A DNA stretch of 64,000 bases. It comes from Corticimicrobacter sp040137905 (lineage in GTDB: Bacteria; Pseudomonadota; Gammaproteobacteria; Burkholderiales; Burkholderiaceae_B). The position numbers and the translations under genes are program-made. The stretch spans positions 1 to 64,000 of the forward strand of contig NZ_JBEFDG010000042.1 in the NCBI RefSeq assembly GCF_040137905.1, written 5' to 3'. Positions 18,416 to 26,998 of the stretch are shown piece by piece (position 1 is the stretch's first letter; each line of letters starts with the position of its first letter). Below the pieces are notes generated by a model. It was not told the origin of the DNA, did not search any database, and saw only the letters and a program-made list of their open reading frames with translations.

Positions 18416-18456
18416 GGAGTATCCTGCCGGAGAGTGATGCCTAGGGTAACTACTTA

Positions 18457-18475
18457 TGTTCTGTTTATTAGAACA
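18457..18475. promoter_or_regulatory. LysR-type operator palindrome
   Basis: TGTTCTGTTTATTAGAACA: 6-bp perfect arms around a 7-nt centre, containing the T-N11-A pattern of LysR boxes. It lies 41 nt upstream of the LysR start, in the divergent region shared with the DUF3100 gene. Confidence 0.65.
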
Positions 18476-18615
18476 AAATTTTGAAATACGAATATAAACA
18501 CATTGATATAGTTAGCGCGCCGCATGGAGAGGCTTGTCCTGTCGGCGGTTGTAATTTTATCTATTCTTGTCAACAACGCCGGGCATACGATGCAGTGGCG
18601 ATATAGGGGAAGTGA

Positions 18616-19956
18616 ATGAGTACTGCCGCTCATCAAGCAAAAGAGCCGCTGGATCTCGGTAGCGTAGCGCAAATCTTCGGGCTTGCGCTGGTCATTGCAG
18701 CGCTGTCCGAATGGTTCGGACCGCTGCCTATCGAACTGGGGATCGGCAAAGTGGTGCTGCTGCCCATGATCTGGGCGCTGCTGATCGGCCTGACGATCGG
18801 CCTGCTGTCCAAGCGCATGCCGGGACCGCTCAAGATCAGCCTGCAGAGCCAGCATCTGGCCGCAGCCATCCTGTCGTCGGCGCTGTTCCTGTTCATCGCC
18901 AAGCTGGGCCTGCTGGTGGGTGGTTCGCTGCCCAAGCTGGCCGAAGCCGGCTGGGGGCTGGCGCTGCAGGAGGTCGGCAATCTGGTCGGGTGTATCCTGC
19001 TGGGCATGCCCGTGGCCCTGATGCTGGGCATCAAGCGCGAGGCCATCGGTGCGACCTTCTCGATCGGTCGTGAGCCAGGCCTGGCGATCGTGGGCGAGCG
19101 CTTCGGCATGGACTCCCCCGAAGGGCGCGGCGTGCTGGCCGAGTACGTGACCGGCACCCTGATCGGCGCGATCTTCATCTCGTTGCTGGCCGGCTTCATC
19201 ACCAGCCTGAATATTTTCCACCCGCTGGCGCTGGCCATGGGGGCGGGTGTCGGTTCGGGCAGCATGACGGCTGCCGCCGTCGGTGCCATTGCCGCCCAGC
19301 AGACGCCTGAAATGGCCAAGGATGTTGCTGCCTTTGCTGCAGCCGCCAACTTGATTGCCACCACGCTGGGTACCTACCTGACGCTGTTCATCTCGCTGCC
19401 GCTGGCCGTGCGTGCCTACCGCTTCATGGAACCCATCCTGGGCCGCAATCGCAAGAGCGTGTCCATCGAGGACGAAGCCACACCTGCCGTCAAGCTCGAA
19501 GTCGCTCATACGCCCAACCTGGGTCTGGGTATGCGCATCGCCTCGTGGCTGCTGGTGGGCCTGATGGTCCTGATCGGCAACCGCATTGGCTACGGCACTT
19601 CGATGATCGAGGCGCTGCCGGGCGTGGCCATCATCATCCTGGCTGTGCTGGTGGGTGACCTGATCTATGTCGGCACCAAGCGCAAGCTGCCTGCGGTCTG
19701 CTGGATTTCGTTCATCGCCATGGCCATGACCTTCCCGCAGACGCCTTATGCGGCCGAAGTCGCCGAGCTGACCGGCAAGGTCAGCTTCCTGGCCCTGATC
19801 ACGCCGATGCTGACGTTTGCCGGTCTGTCGCTGGCCAAGGATATCCCGGCCTTCCGTCGCCTGGGCTGGCGCATTGTGGTGGTTTCGCTGATGGCCAATG
19901 CCGGCGTGTTCCTGGCAGCCGCAGGTATCGCGCAGTTCTTCGTACATACGCTGTAA
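18616..19956 (+). CDS. DUF3100-type polytopic membrane protein, probable transporter
   Basis: A 446-residue integral membrane protein with about ten to twelve hydrophobic segments, resembling DUF3100 proteins as recalled from annotation. A Gly/Ala/Ser-rich central stretch (GAGVGSGSMTAAAVGAIAA) is preceded by a conserved-looking GREPGLAIVGERFGMDSPEGRG loop. A cytoplasmic linker of about 45 residues splits the protein into two halves. It is first of a tight plus-strand group encoding soluble dehydrogenases and an amidohydrolase, so uptake of their substrate is the most economical role. Family assignment is moderate and function is inferred only from context. Confidence 0.8.
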   Translation: MSTAAHQAKEPLDLGSVAQIFGLALVIAALSEWFGPLPIELGIGKVVLLPMIWALLIGLTIGLLSKRMPGPLKISLQSQHLAAAILSSALFLFIAKLGLLVGGSLPKLAEAGWGLALQEVGNLVGCILLGMPVALMLGIKREAIGATFSIGREPGLAIVGERFGMDSPEGRGVLAEYVTGTLIGAIFISLLAGFITSLNIFHPLALAMGAGVGSGSMTAAAVGAIAAQQTPEMAKDVAAFAAAANLIATTLGTYLTLFISLPLAVRAYRFMEPILGRNRKSVSIEDEATPAVKLEVAHTPNLGLGMRIASWLLVGLMVLIGNRIGYGTSMIEALPGVAIIILAVLVGDLIYVGTKRKLPAVCWISFIAMAMTFPQTPYAAEVAELTGKVSFLALITPMLTFAGLSLAKDIPAFRRLGWRIVVVSLMANAGVFLAAAGIAQFFVHTL

Positions 19957-20129
19957 ACAAGAGCGGGCTGAATTTGTGCCCATGTGCACAGGCGCTCAGC
20001 CCGTACTGCTGAACCGGGTGCATTGCAGGCACCCGCCGTTTTCGATTCAAGTTTCAATCCAAGTCCCGAGTGGACCGGCGTTGCCCGGTCTGCAGGGCGG
20101 GTTCATCCATAAGAAAAGGAGCAGGCATT

Positions 20130-20999
20130 ATGACGAACGTAGGTGTGATTGGTCTGGGCAACATGGGTGCCGGCATGGCACTGTCGGCAGCGCGTGCCGG
20201 CCTGACGGTGACGGGTTTTGACCCGGCCACCGCATCGCGCCAGGCACTGCTGGATGCCGGGGTGACGCTGGTGGACGATATTGCGGCGCTGTCGGCCCGG
20301 GCCGATGTGATCGTGCTGTCGTTGCCGACCTCGGACATCGTCGAGAAAGTGGTGCTGGGCGAGGGTGGCTTGCTGGCACAGGCCCGCACAGGGCAGATTG
20401 TGCTGGATACATCCACGGCCGATCCGGCCAGCACGGCCCGCATCGCGCAGGCATTGCAGGGCAGCCCGCTGCGTCTGGTGGACGGCCCGGTCAGTGGTGG
20501 CCCCAAGGCGGCGCACAGTGGTGCCATGACCATGCTGCTGGGCGGCGAGACCGCCGACATCGATGCGCTGGCACCGGTGCTGGAGGCGCTGACCGCCAAG
20601 CGGGTACATGTCGGCCCGGTGGGCGCTGGGCACTCCGCCAAGCTGTTCAACAACCTGCTGTGCGGCATCAACCTGATTGCTGCCGGCGAGGCGATCCGCG
20701 TGGCCAAGGCTGCCGGCCTGGATGTCGAGCAGATCCTCAAGGGCGTCAATGCCGGCTCGGGTCGCAGCGGCGTGACCGAGGTCAACTGCCCGACCTGGAT
20801 TCTGAACGATGCCTTCAATTCCGGCTTCACCATGAAGCTGATGCGCAAGGACCTGCGCCTGGCTGCTGCCATGATCGAGCAGAGCGGTGCTGGCGCACCG
20901 CTGTCGCGCGAGGCGCTGCGGCTGTGGGCCGATTCGGCGGCATCGGTCGATGATGCCGAGGATTTCAACCGTATCGTGGCCTACGAAGAGCGGCCCTGA
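20130..20999 (+). CDS. NAD(P)-dependent beta-hydroxyacid dehydrogenase (3-hydroxyisobutyrate dehydrogenase family)
   Basis: A 289-residue protein with an N-terminal Rossmann fold (VGVIGLGNMGAGMA), the substrate-loop motif DGPVSGGP and the catalytic Lys in GHSAKLFNNLL, all typical of the 3-hydroxyisobutyrate/tartronate-semialdehyde reductase family. It probably oxidises a beta-hydroxyacid to a semialdehyde. The ATG at 20130 has an AGGAG site 7 nt upstream. It sits between the DUF3100 gene and an aldehyde dehydrogenase, which suggests consecutive oxidations. Confidence 0.93.
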   Translation: MTNVGVIGLGNMGAGMALSAARAGLTVTGFDPATASRQALLDAGVTLVDDIAALSARADVIVLSLPTSDIVEKVVLGEGGLLAQARTGQIVLDTSTADPASTARIAQALQGSPLRLVDGPVSGGPKAAHSGAMTMLLGGETADIDALAPVLEALTAKRVHVGPVGAGHSAKLFNNLLCGINLIAAGEAIRVAKAAGLDVEQILKGVNAGSGRSGVTEVNCPTWILNDAFNSGFTMKLMRKDLRLAAAMIEQSGAGAPLSREALRLWADSAASVDDAEDFNRIVAYEERP

Positions 21000-21082
21000 T
21001 CATCCCGATGTAGACCGTATCGTTGCCCGGGCCAGCGTGCGCTTGGGGCAACGAACCGAAACAGACAAGCAAGGAGCAAGAG

Positions 21083-22582
21083 ATGAAAGATCGTATTCTG
21101 CAGGCTTTCCGTGTGTTCTTCCCGGATGCACAGACCGTGGGTTCGTATGTAGGCGGCAGCCTGCTGGTGGGGCAGGGCGACGAAGTCGTGCTGCGCAACG
21201 CTGCAACCGGCGAGGAAACGCTGCGCTACGCCGATGCCGGTGCCGCCGTGGCACAGGCCTCCGTCGAGGCCGCACGTCAGGGCCAGCGCGAGTGGTGGGC
21301 ACTGTCGCATGCCCAGCGCGGCCGCGTGATGTACGCAGTGGGCCAGGCCGTGCGCGCCCAGGCCGAGCCGCTGGCACTGCTCGAGTCGCTGACCAGCGGC
21401 AAGCCGATCCGCGATTGTCGTGGCGAGGCGCTGCGCGTGGCGGAGATGTTCGAATACTACGCAGGCTGGACCGACAAGCTGTACGGTGACGTGATCCCTG
21501 TGCCCAGCGGCCATCTCAACTACACGCGCCGCGAGCCCATCGGCGTAGTGTTGCAGATCACGCCCTGGAATGCGCCGGTCTTCACGGCCGGCTGGCAGAT
21601 TGCGCCGGCCATCGCCACCGGCAATGGCGTGGTGCTCAAACCGTCGGAACTGACGCCGTTCAGCTCGCTGGCACTGGCCGCCATTGCCGTGCAGGCAGGC
21701 GTGCCGGCCGGGCTGGTCAATGTGCTGGCCGGCTATGGCCAGACGATCGCTCCGGCTGCGCTTGAGACGGCGCAGGTCGGCAAGGTGGTTTTCGTCGGCT
21801 CGGTGCCGACCGGCGCGCGCATTGCTGCGCTGTCGGCCGAGCACCTGGTGCCGTGCGTGCTGGAACTGGGCGGTAAGTCGGCCAATATCGTGTTCGACGA
21901 TGCCGACCTGGATCGCGCCTGCCTGGGTGCGCAGGCGGCCATTTTCTCCGGTGCCGGCCAGAGCTGCGTGTCGGGCTCGCGTCTGCTGGTACAGCGCACG
22001 GTGCATGACAAGCTGGTGGAAAAGCTGATCAACGGTGCCGGACGCCTGCGTGTCGGCGATCCGCTCGAAGCGACGACCGAAGTCGGCCCGATCTGCAATC
22101 AGCGTCAGTTCCAGCATGTGCGCAATTGCATCACCGCCGCGCTTGCGGAAGGGGCCACGCTGGCTCTGGGCAGCGCCGAGCCGGGCGATACCGGCTACTT
22201 TGTGTCGCCCACCGTGCTGACCGGCGTGAACAATCGCATGGACGTGGCGCAGAACGAGATCTTCGGCCCGGTGGTGGCGGTGATTCCGTTCGACACCGAG
22301 CAGGAAGCCATCGAGATCGCCAATGACAGCCGCTTCGGCCTGGCCGGCGCGGTCTGGACGCGTGATGTCGGCCGTGCCCATCGGGTAGCGGCGCAGGTGC
22401 AGGCAGGAACTTTCTGGGTCAATGGCTACAAGACCATCAACGTGGCTTCGCCCTTTGGGGGCTACCGCCAGAGCGGCTATGGCCGTTCTAGCGGTCTGGA
22501 CGCGCTCAAGGAATATACTCAGCTCAAGAGTGTCTGGGTCGAGACGGCTGCCGAACCTGCGGCACCGTTCGGTTATCTGTAA
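21083..22582 (+). CDS. NAD(P)-dependent aldehyde dehydrogenase
   Basis: A 499-residue aldehyde dehydrogenase with the glutamate motif LELGGKSANIV, the catalytic Cys in SGAGQSCVSGSR, and the C-terminal FWVNGYKTINVASPFGGYRQSG segment. AGGAG lies 8 nt before the ATG at 21083. It follows the hydroxyacid dehydrogenase by 83 nt and precedes the amidohydrolase by 17 nt. It probably oxidises the semialdehyde made by its neighbour, though free aldehydes released from another step are possible. Confidence 0.95.
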   Translation: MKDRILQAFRVFFPDAQTVGSYVGGSLLVGQGDEVVLRNAATGEETLRYADAGAAVAQASVEAARQGQREWWALSHAQRGRVMYAVGQAVRAQAEPLALLESLTSGKPIRDCRGEALRVAEMFEYYAGWTDKLYGDVIPVPSGHLNYTRREPIGVVLQITPWNAPVFTAGWQIAPAIATGNGVVLKPSELTPFSSLALAAIAVQAGVPAGLVNVLAGYGQTIAPAALETAQVGKVVFVGSVPTGARIAALSAEHLVPCVLELGGKSANIVFDDADLDRACLGAQAAIFSGAGQSCVSGSRLLVQRTVHDKLVEKLINGAGRLRVGDPLEATTEVGPICNQRQFQHVRNCITAALAEGATLALGSAEPGDTGYFVSPTVLTGVNNRMDVAQNEIFGPVVAVIPFDTEQEAIEIANDSRFGLAGAVWTRDVGRAHRVAAQVQAGTFWVNGYKTINVASPFGGYRQSGYGRSSGLDALKEYTQLKSVWVETAAEPAAPFGYL

Positions 22583-22599
22583 GCAGCAAGGAAAAGGAT

Positions 22600-23775
22600 A
22601 TGAGTACGACAATTTGGCCGCATCTGGATGAACTGAAAGGCTGGCGCCATGATTTTCACCAGCATCCCGAGACGGCTTTCGAAGAACACCGCACCAGCGC
22701 GCGCGTGGCTGAACTGCTGCGCAGCTGGGGCCTGGAAGTGCATGAGGGCCTGGCTGGTACCGGTGTAGTGGCAGTGCTGCGCGGTGCCCGTGGCGAGGGG
22801 CCGTCCATCGGTCTGCGCGCCGACATCGATGCGCTGCATGTGACCGAGCTGAACGCGGTGCCGCATGCCTCGCAGAATCCCGGTCGCATGCATGCCTGCG
22901 GACATGATGGTCACACTACCATGCTGCTGGGCGGTGCCCGGGCGCTGGCCTCGAATCCGGATTTTGCCGGTACGGTGCATTTCATCTTCCAGCCCGCCGA
23001 GGAAAACGAGGGTGGTGCCCGCGCCATGATCGAGGATGGCCTGTTCAAGCAGTTTCCGATGCAGGCGGTCTACAGCATGCACAACTGGCCCGGTCTGCCG
23101 GTCGGCACGGCAGCCGTCCATGCCGGTCCGGTCATGGCGGCGTTCGATGTGTTCAGCCTGACCCTGACGGGCAAGGGCTGCCATGCGGCCATGCCGCATC
23201 TGGGCAAGGACACGCTGCTGGCCGCCTGCCAGCTCGTGACCCAGTTGCCGGCGCTGATCAGCCGTGAGCAGGAAGTCCACAAGCCGGCGGTGCTGAGCGT
23301 GACCAGCATCAACGGTGGCGATACCTTCAATGTCATGCCCGAGCAGATCAAGCTGCGCGGTACGATGCGCTGCTTCGACATGGAGCAGCGTGCTCGCATC
23401 GAGCAGCGCTTTCGCGATGCGGTAGCGGCCACGGCCACGCTGCACGGGCTGGAGGTCGAACTGGATTACCGTGCCAGCTATCCCGCCACCATCAACACCC
23501 CTGAGCATGCCGAAGTGTGTGCCGGCGTGTTGACGGACTTGCTGGGGGCCAACAGCGTGCGTCGCGATCTGCCGCCCAGCATGGCTTCGGAAGACTTTGC
23601 CTTCATGTCGCAGGCCTGCCCGGGTGTGTATATCTGGATGGGCAATGGCGAAGACAGCGCTTCGCTGCACAATCCCAAGTACGATTTCAACGACCGGCTG
23701 CTGCCGCTGGGCGTACGTTACTGGGTGGAACTGACGCTGGGATTGCTGCGCGACGGCAAGCTGCCAAAGGCGTGA
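22600..23775 (+). CDS. M20D-type amidohydrolase (hippurate hydrolase / N-acyl-amino-acid deacylase family)
   Basis: A 391-residue dinuclear metal amidohydrolase. Metal ligands are visible in MHACGHDGHTTM and in the QPAEENEGGARAM catalytic Glu pair, with a later MHNWPGLPVG motif. This family cleaves N-acyl or N-aroyl amino acids such as hippurate. As the last gene of the DUF3100 unit it probably opens the amide of the imported compound before oxidation of one half by the two dehydrogenases. Confidence 0.93.
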   Translation: MSTTIWPHLDELKGWRHDFHQHPETAFEEHRTSARVAELLRSWGLEVHEGLAGTGVVAVLRGARGEGPSIGLRADIDALHVTELNAVPHASQNPGRMHACGHDGHTTMLLGGARALASNPDFAGTVHFIFQPAEENEGGARAMIEDGLFKQFPMQAVYSMHNWPGLPVGTAAVHAGPVMAAFDVFSLTLTGKGCHAAMPHLGKDTLLAACQLVTQLPALISREQEVHKPAVLSVTSINGGDTFNVMPEQIKLRGTMRCFDMEQRARIEQRFRDAVAATATLHGLEVELDYRASYPATINTPEHAEVCAGVLTDLLGANSVRRDLPPSMASEDFAFMSQACPGVYIWMGNGEDSASLHNPKYDFNDRLLPLGVRYWVELTLGLLRDGKLPKA

Positions 23776-23799
23776 TGCGCATTGCTGTAGGCAGCGCTT

Positions 23800-24186
23800 T
23801 CAGACCAGAATGATGGTGCTGCTGTACGCTGCGACTTTGGTGTCGTGCGTCAGCAGGCGTAGTGGCTCGGAAAGCGCCTGTGCCACCAGGATCCGATCAA
23901 AAGGGTCTTGGTGGTGTAGTGGCAATGTGCCGACTTCGATGGTGTGTTCCGCCGTGATGGGAAGCAGGCGATAGCCGGACTGTTGAAAATAGTCCAGCGC
24001 CTGTTTGCCTGACACAGGCATGTCGCCTCTACCGAGCGCATGCTTGATGGTGATTTCCCAGAGACTGGCGGCACTGACCCAGAGCTGGTTTGTGGGTGTC
24101 AGGATGAGGTCTCTGGCCATTGCTGGCAATTTAGGACTGTCGCCAATGGCCCATAGCGCGATGTGTGTATCCAGCAGGATATTCAT
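23800..24186 (-). CDS. vapC: PIN-domain toxin VapC
   Basis: A 128-residue PIN-domain ribonuclease of the type II VapC class. The acidic active-site residues are visible: Asp in LLDTHIALW, Glu in SLWEITIK, and the Asp pair in HHQDPFDRILVAQA. VapC toxins cleave tRNA or rRNA when free of antitoxin. It overlaps the phd antitoxin gene by 4 nt, so the two are translationally coupled. Confidence 0.93.
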   Translation of the reverse strand: MNILLDTHIALWAIGDSPKLPAMARDLILTPTNQLWVSAASLWEITIKHALGRGDMPVSGKQALDYFQQSGYRLLPITAEHTIEVGTLPLHHQDPFDRILVAQALSEPLRLLTHDTKVAAYSSTIILV

Positions 24187-24428
24187 GGGGTTAGCCCATT
24201 GAAGAGTGCGGCCACGTCATCGTTGTGAGCATCAATATCGTCAGGGATGGTGATGTGGCCCTTGGCAATACCGATGCGGCGCTGTACGGGTACGTCCCGG
24301 ATTGGCACAAGCCGCGCTGCCGGACGTCCATTGCGCGAGATAATGATTTCGCGCTCATGCCCTTCTTCTACAGCCTGCACCAGACGAGACAGGGATGTCT
24401 TGGCTTCAAGCATATTGACAGTGTGCAT
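24183..24428 (-). CDS. phd: Phd/YefM-family antitoxin
   Basis: An 81-residue antitoxin with the Phd/YefM N-terminal DNA-binding motif (MHTVNMLEAKTSLSRLVQ, then IISRNGRPAARLVPI) and a C-terminal toxin-neutralising tail. It is paired with the VapC toxin directly downstream. A near-consensus AGGAGG ribosome site and a sigma-70 promoter precede it. Autorepression of the pair is expected from the family. Confidence 0.92.
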   Translation of the reverse strand: MHTVNMLEAKTSLSRLVQAVEEGHEREIIISRNGRPAARLVPIRDVPVQRRIGIAKGHITIPDDIDAHNDDVAALFNGLTP

Positions 24429-24463
24429 GGAGGCCTCCTGGCAGCGGATGATAGGTGTGCCTT

Positions 24464-24492
24464 AGTCTAGTCTGGCTAATGTTAGTTGTCAA
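24464..24492 (-). promoter_or_regulatory. Sigma-70 promoter of phd-vapC
   Basis: Minus-strand -35 TTGACA (24487-24492), 17-nt spacer, -10 TAGACT (24464-24469), 36 nt before the phd ATG. The consensus -35 and ideal spacing suggest a strong promoter, as expected for an autoregulated antitoxin operon. Confidence 0.65.
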
Positions 24493-24559
24493 AATCTAAC
24501 CAGCGAGTCATCAGTCTCATCAACGGCCAGGCTATCCATGTATGGAGTACGGCAATTGC

Positions 24560-25954
24560 TCAGCACTCCACGTAGCTGACGGCCAGGCCGCCCTCGGACG
24601 TTTCCTTGTACTTGGTCAGCATGTCGCGCCCGGTATCGCGCAGGGTGCGGATGGCCTGATCCAGCGAAATCAGGTGGCGGCCATCGCCATGCAGGGCCAT
24701 GCGCGCAGCGTTGATGGCCTTGACCGAGGCGATCGCATTGCGTTCGATACAGGGCACCTGCACCAGTCCGCCCACCGGATCGCAGGTCAGGCCCAGGTTG
24801 TGCTCCAGGCCGATTTCCGCTGCATTTTCAACCTGTCGCGGTGTGCCTCCCATCAGCGCGGCCAGTCCTGCCGAGGCCATGGCGCAGGCCACGCCGACTT
24901 CTCCCTGGCAGCCCACTTCCGCACCCGAGATCGAGGCATTGCGCTTGCACAGCACACCGACCGCGCCTGCCGTGAGCAGGAAACGGACGATATCGTCTGT
25001 CGGGCAATCCGGGTGATGTCGTACATGGAAATGCAGCACGGCCGGAATGATGCCGGAGGCACCATTGGTGGGGGCTGTCACGACCCGGCCGCCGCTGGCA
25101 TTTTCCTCGTTGACCGCCAGGGCGTACAGGTTGACCCAGTCCATCTCGCCGAACAGGGCCGTGTGCCTGCCGCCCTGGTTTGCGCCGGCTTCGGCGGCCA
25201 GCAGCTTGCGATGCAGGCCTGGTGCGCGTCGCGGTACTTCCAGGCCGCCGGGCAGGATGCCGTCCTTGCGCAGGCCGCGTGCCACGCAGGCCTGCATGAC
25301 CTGCCAGCGCGCCAGCAGGGCTGCGCGGGTTTCCGCTTCCGGGCGCAGGGCATTTTCGTTGGCCATCATGATCCCGGCGATATCCAGGTCATGCTGCTCG
25401 CAGAGCGCCAGCAGTTCGCGCGCGGAGGCAAAAGGGTAAGGAATGTCCGGGCCGTCGTCTTCCTGGGCTCCATCATGCAGGCTGTCTGCGTCGGTAATGA
25501 AGCCGCCGCCGGTCGAGTAATAGGTCTTTTCGAGCAGTACGGCACCTTCACCGTAGGCCGTGATGCGCAGCGCATTGGGGTGGTAGGGCAGGGAAACCGG
25601 CAGCAGTCGCAGGTCGCGGGACCACTCGAAGGGCACGGCATGTACGCCGCCCAGCGGCAGGCTGGCATCGTGACGCACCGTGTCCAGCGTGGCCTGCATC
25701 TGGTCGGGATCGGCGGTGGCGGGATCGAAGCCGCACAGACCGGCCACCACGGCACGGTCGGTGGCGTGGCCGATGCCGGTGGCGCTGAGCGAACCGTAGA
25801 GACGGATTTCCAGGCGTCGCACCTGCTCTCTGGCGTGTCCGGCCTGGGGCAGTGCGGACAGGAAAGTCAGACCGGCCAGCATCGGACCGGTGGTGTGCGA
25901 ACTGGAAGGGCCAAGGCCGATCTTGAAGAGGTCGAGCACGCTGATGAAGGACAT
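24560..25954 (-). CDS. sdaA: L-serine ammonia-lyase (iron-sulfur dependent)
   Basis: A 464-residue one-chain L-serine dehydratase converting serine to pyruvate and ammonia with a [4Fe-4S] cluster. It shows the N-terminal SVLDLFKIGLGPSSSHTTGP motif and the late CKRNASISGAEVGCQGEVG and CDPVGGLVQVPC cysteine motifs. The final residue is Cys (SYVEC), which in related enzymes folds back to ligate the cluster. The ATG at 25954 gives family length. It is divergent from a GcvA-like LysR gene that may regulate it. Confidence 0.96.
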   Translation of the reverse strand: MSFISVLDLFKIGLGPSSSHTTGPMLAGLTFLSALPQAGHAREQVRRLEIRLYGSLSATGIGHATDRAVVAGLCGFDPATADPDQMQATLDTVRHDASLPLGGVHAVPFEWSRDLRLLPVSLPYHPNALRITAYGEGAVLLEKTYYSTGGGFITDADSLHDGAQEDDGPDIPYPFASARELLALCEQHDLDIAGIMMANENALRPEAETRAALLARWQVMQACVARGLRKDGILPGGLEVPRRAPGLHRKLLAAEAGANQGGRHTALFGEMDWVNLYALAVNEENASGGRVVTAPTNGASGIIPAVLHFHVRHHPDCPTDDIVRFLLTAGAVGVLCKRNASISGAEVGCQGEVGVACAMASAGLAALMGGTPRQVENAAEIGLEHNLGLTCDPVGGLVQVPCIERNAIASVKAINAARMALHGDGRHLISLDQAIRTLRDTGRDMLTKYKETSEGGLAVSYVEC

Positions 25955-26029
25955 TTGAATCTCTGTAGGTGGAAGCGATGCTTCAGTTATTTTGTAGATA
26001 TGAGGGTATCCTATCGGAAATGCTGCGCG

Positions 26030-26044
26030 ATTCAATGCGTGAAT
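26030..26044. promoter_or_regulatory. Possible LysR operator between sdaA and the GcvA-like regulator
   Basis: ATTCAATGCGTGAAT has 5-bp inverted arms around a 5-nt centre. It is 18 nt upstream of the LysR start and 75 nt from the sdaA start. Short arms make this tentative. Confidence 0.35.
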
Positions 26045-26062
26045 TCTGGATTGGGTTTAGAA

Positions 26063-26998
26063 ATGCTAAACGATAGGCGCGAAATACCAGGGCAGATCCA
26101 TGCCCGGCTCAAGGTGTTCCTGGTCTGTGGCAGGCTGTTGTCCTTTACCCAGGCGGCTGATGCCTTGCATGTCACGACGGGGGCGGTCAGCCAGCAGATC
26201 CGCCAACTGGAAGAATGGCTGGGCTTTCGGTTGTTCCGGCGCCTGCCCCGCAGCCTGGCGCTGACCGAAGAAGGGCGACGCCTGCTGCCGGTGGTCGAGG
26301 CTTCCTATGGCGCGGTCGATCTGGAAATCCATCGCCTGTATGGTGGCCATCTCAGCGGGATCGTACGGCTGCGGGCCGTGCCTTCCTTCCTGACCAAATG
26401 GCTGGTGCCGAGGTTGCCTGATTTCCAGCGGCGCTATCCGCAGATCGAATTGCGGATCGAGGCGGAAGACAGCGCCCAGGCGCTGCTGCCGGGCCTGTTC
26501 GATCTGGCGATAGACCTGAATGACGGGGTGTATCCGGGCTTCGAGATTTCGCTGATGATGGAAGAGGATATTTTCCCGGTCTGCGCGCCGGCGTTGCTGG
26601 AGCGGGGGTCCTCGCTCACCGAGCCGTCCGATCTCAGGCATTTCCCGCTGCTGCATGACATGACCGCTTGGCGCGGCAGCCAGCCGTATGCAGAATGGGA
26701 GCAGTACCTGCGCCAGATCGGTGCGGCCGATGTGGATGTACGACGCGGCTACATGTTCAACCGCAATCACCTGACCATTGGGGCTGCCATCGCCGGCATG
26801 GGGGTGGCCATTGCGCGGCGTGCGCTGACCACCGACGAGCTGGCCAGTGGTGTGCTGGTCGAGCCCTTCAATCGCCGGGTGTCGACGGGCAAGCGTTACG
26901 GGATTGTGTATCCGTCGGGGGCGCTGGATGATCGCCGGATCCGGGCAGTGCATGACTGGCTGCTGCATCAGGCACAGCCGCCTGCAGCGCCTCTATGA
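26063..26998 (+). CDS. LysR-family regulator (GcvA-like)
   Basis: A 311-residue LysR protein with an N-terminal HTH (LLSFTQAADALHVTTGAVSQQIRQLEEWLG), in the GcvA style, and a substrate-binding domain. It is divergent from sdaA, so serine catabolism is the first target to suspect. The ATG at 26063 fits the family; the frame stays open far upstream antisense to sdaA, but that part is a shadow. Its last 131 nt overlap antisense the 3' end of the next LysR gene. Confidence 0.92.
   Translation: MLNDRREIPGQIHARLKVFLVCGRLLSFTQAADALHVTTGAVSQQIRQLEEWLGFRLFRRLPRSLALTEEGRRLLPVVEASYGAVDLEIHRLYGGHLSGIVRLRAVPSFLTKWLVPRLPDFQRRYPQIELRIEAEDSAQALLPGLFDLAIDLNDGVYPGFEISLMMEEDIFPVCAPALLERGSSLTEPSDLRHFPLLHDMTAWRGSQPYAEWEQYLRQIGAADVDVRRGYMFNRNHLTIGAAIAGMGVAIARRALTTDELASGVLVEPFNRRVSTGKRYGIVYPSGALDDRRIRAVHDWLLHQAQPPAAPL

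Noticed and set aside
18454..19989. A 511-codon minus-strand open frame over the DUF3100 gene
   Set aside because: It is antisense to a protein with clear membrane segments and is rich in Gln, Arg and His, as expected of a shadow frame.
19964..20010. A GCGGGCTGA/TCAGCCCGT inverted repeat after the DUF3100 gene
   Set aside because: It lacks a T-run on the plus strand and the genes downstream look co-transcribed, so it was not called a terminator; it may be a processing or stability hairpin.
24542..26062. A plus-strand open frame upstream of the GcvA-like LysR gene, giving an 818-residue product
   Set aside because: The first 507 codons are antisense to sdaA and resemble no family. Only the part from the ATG at 26063 is a LysR protein.
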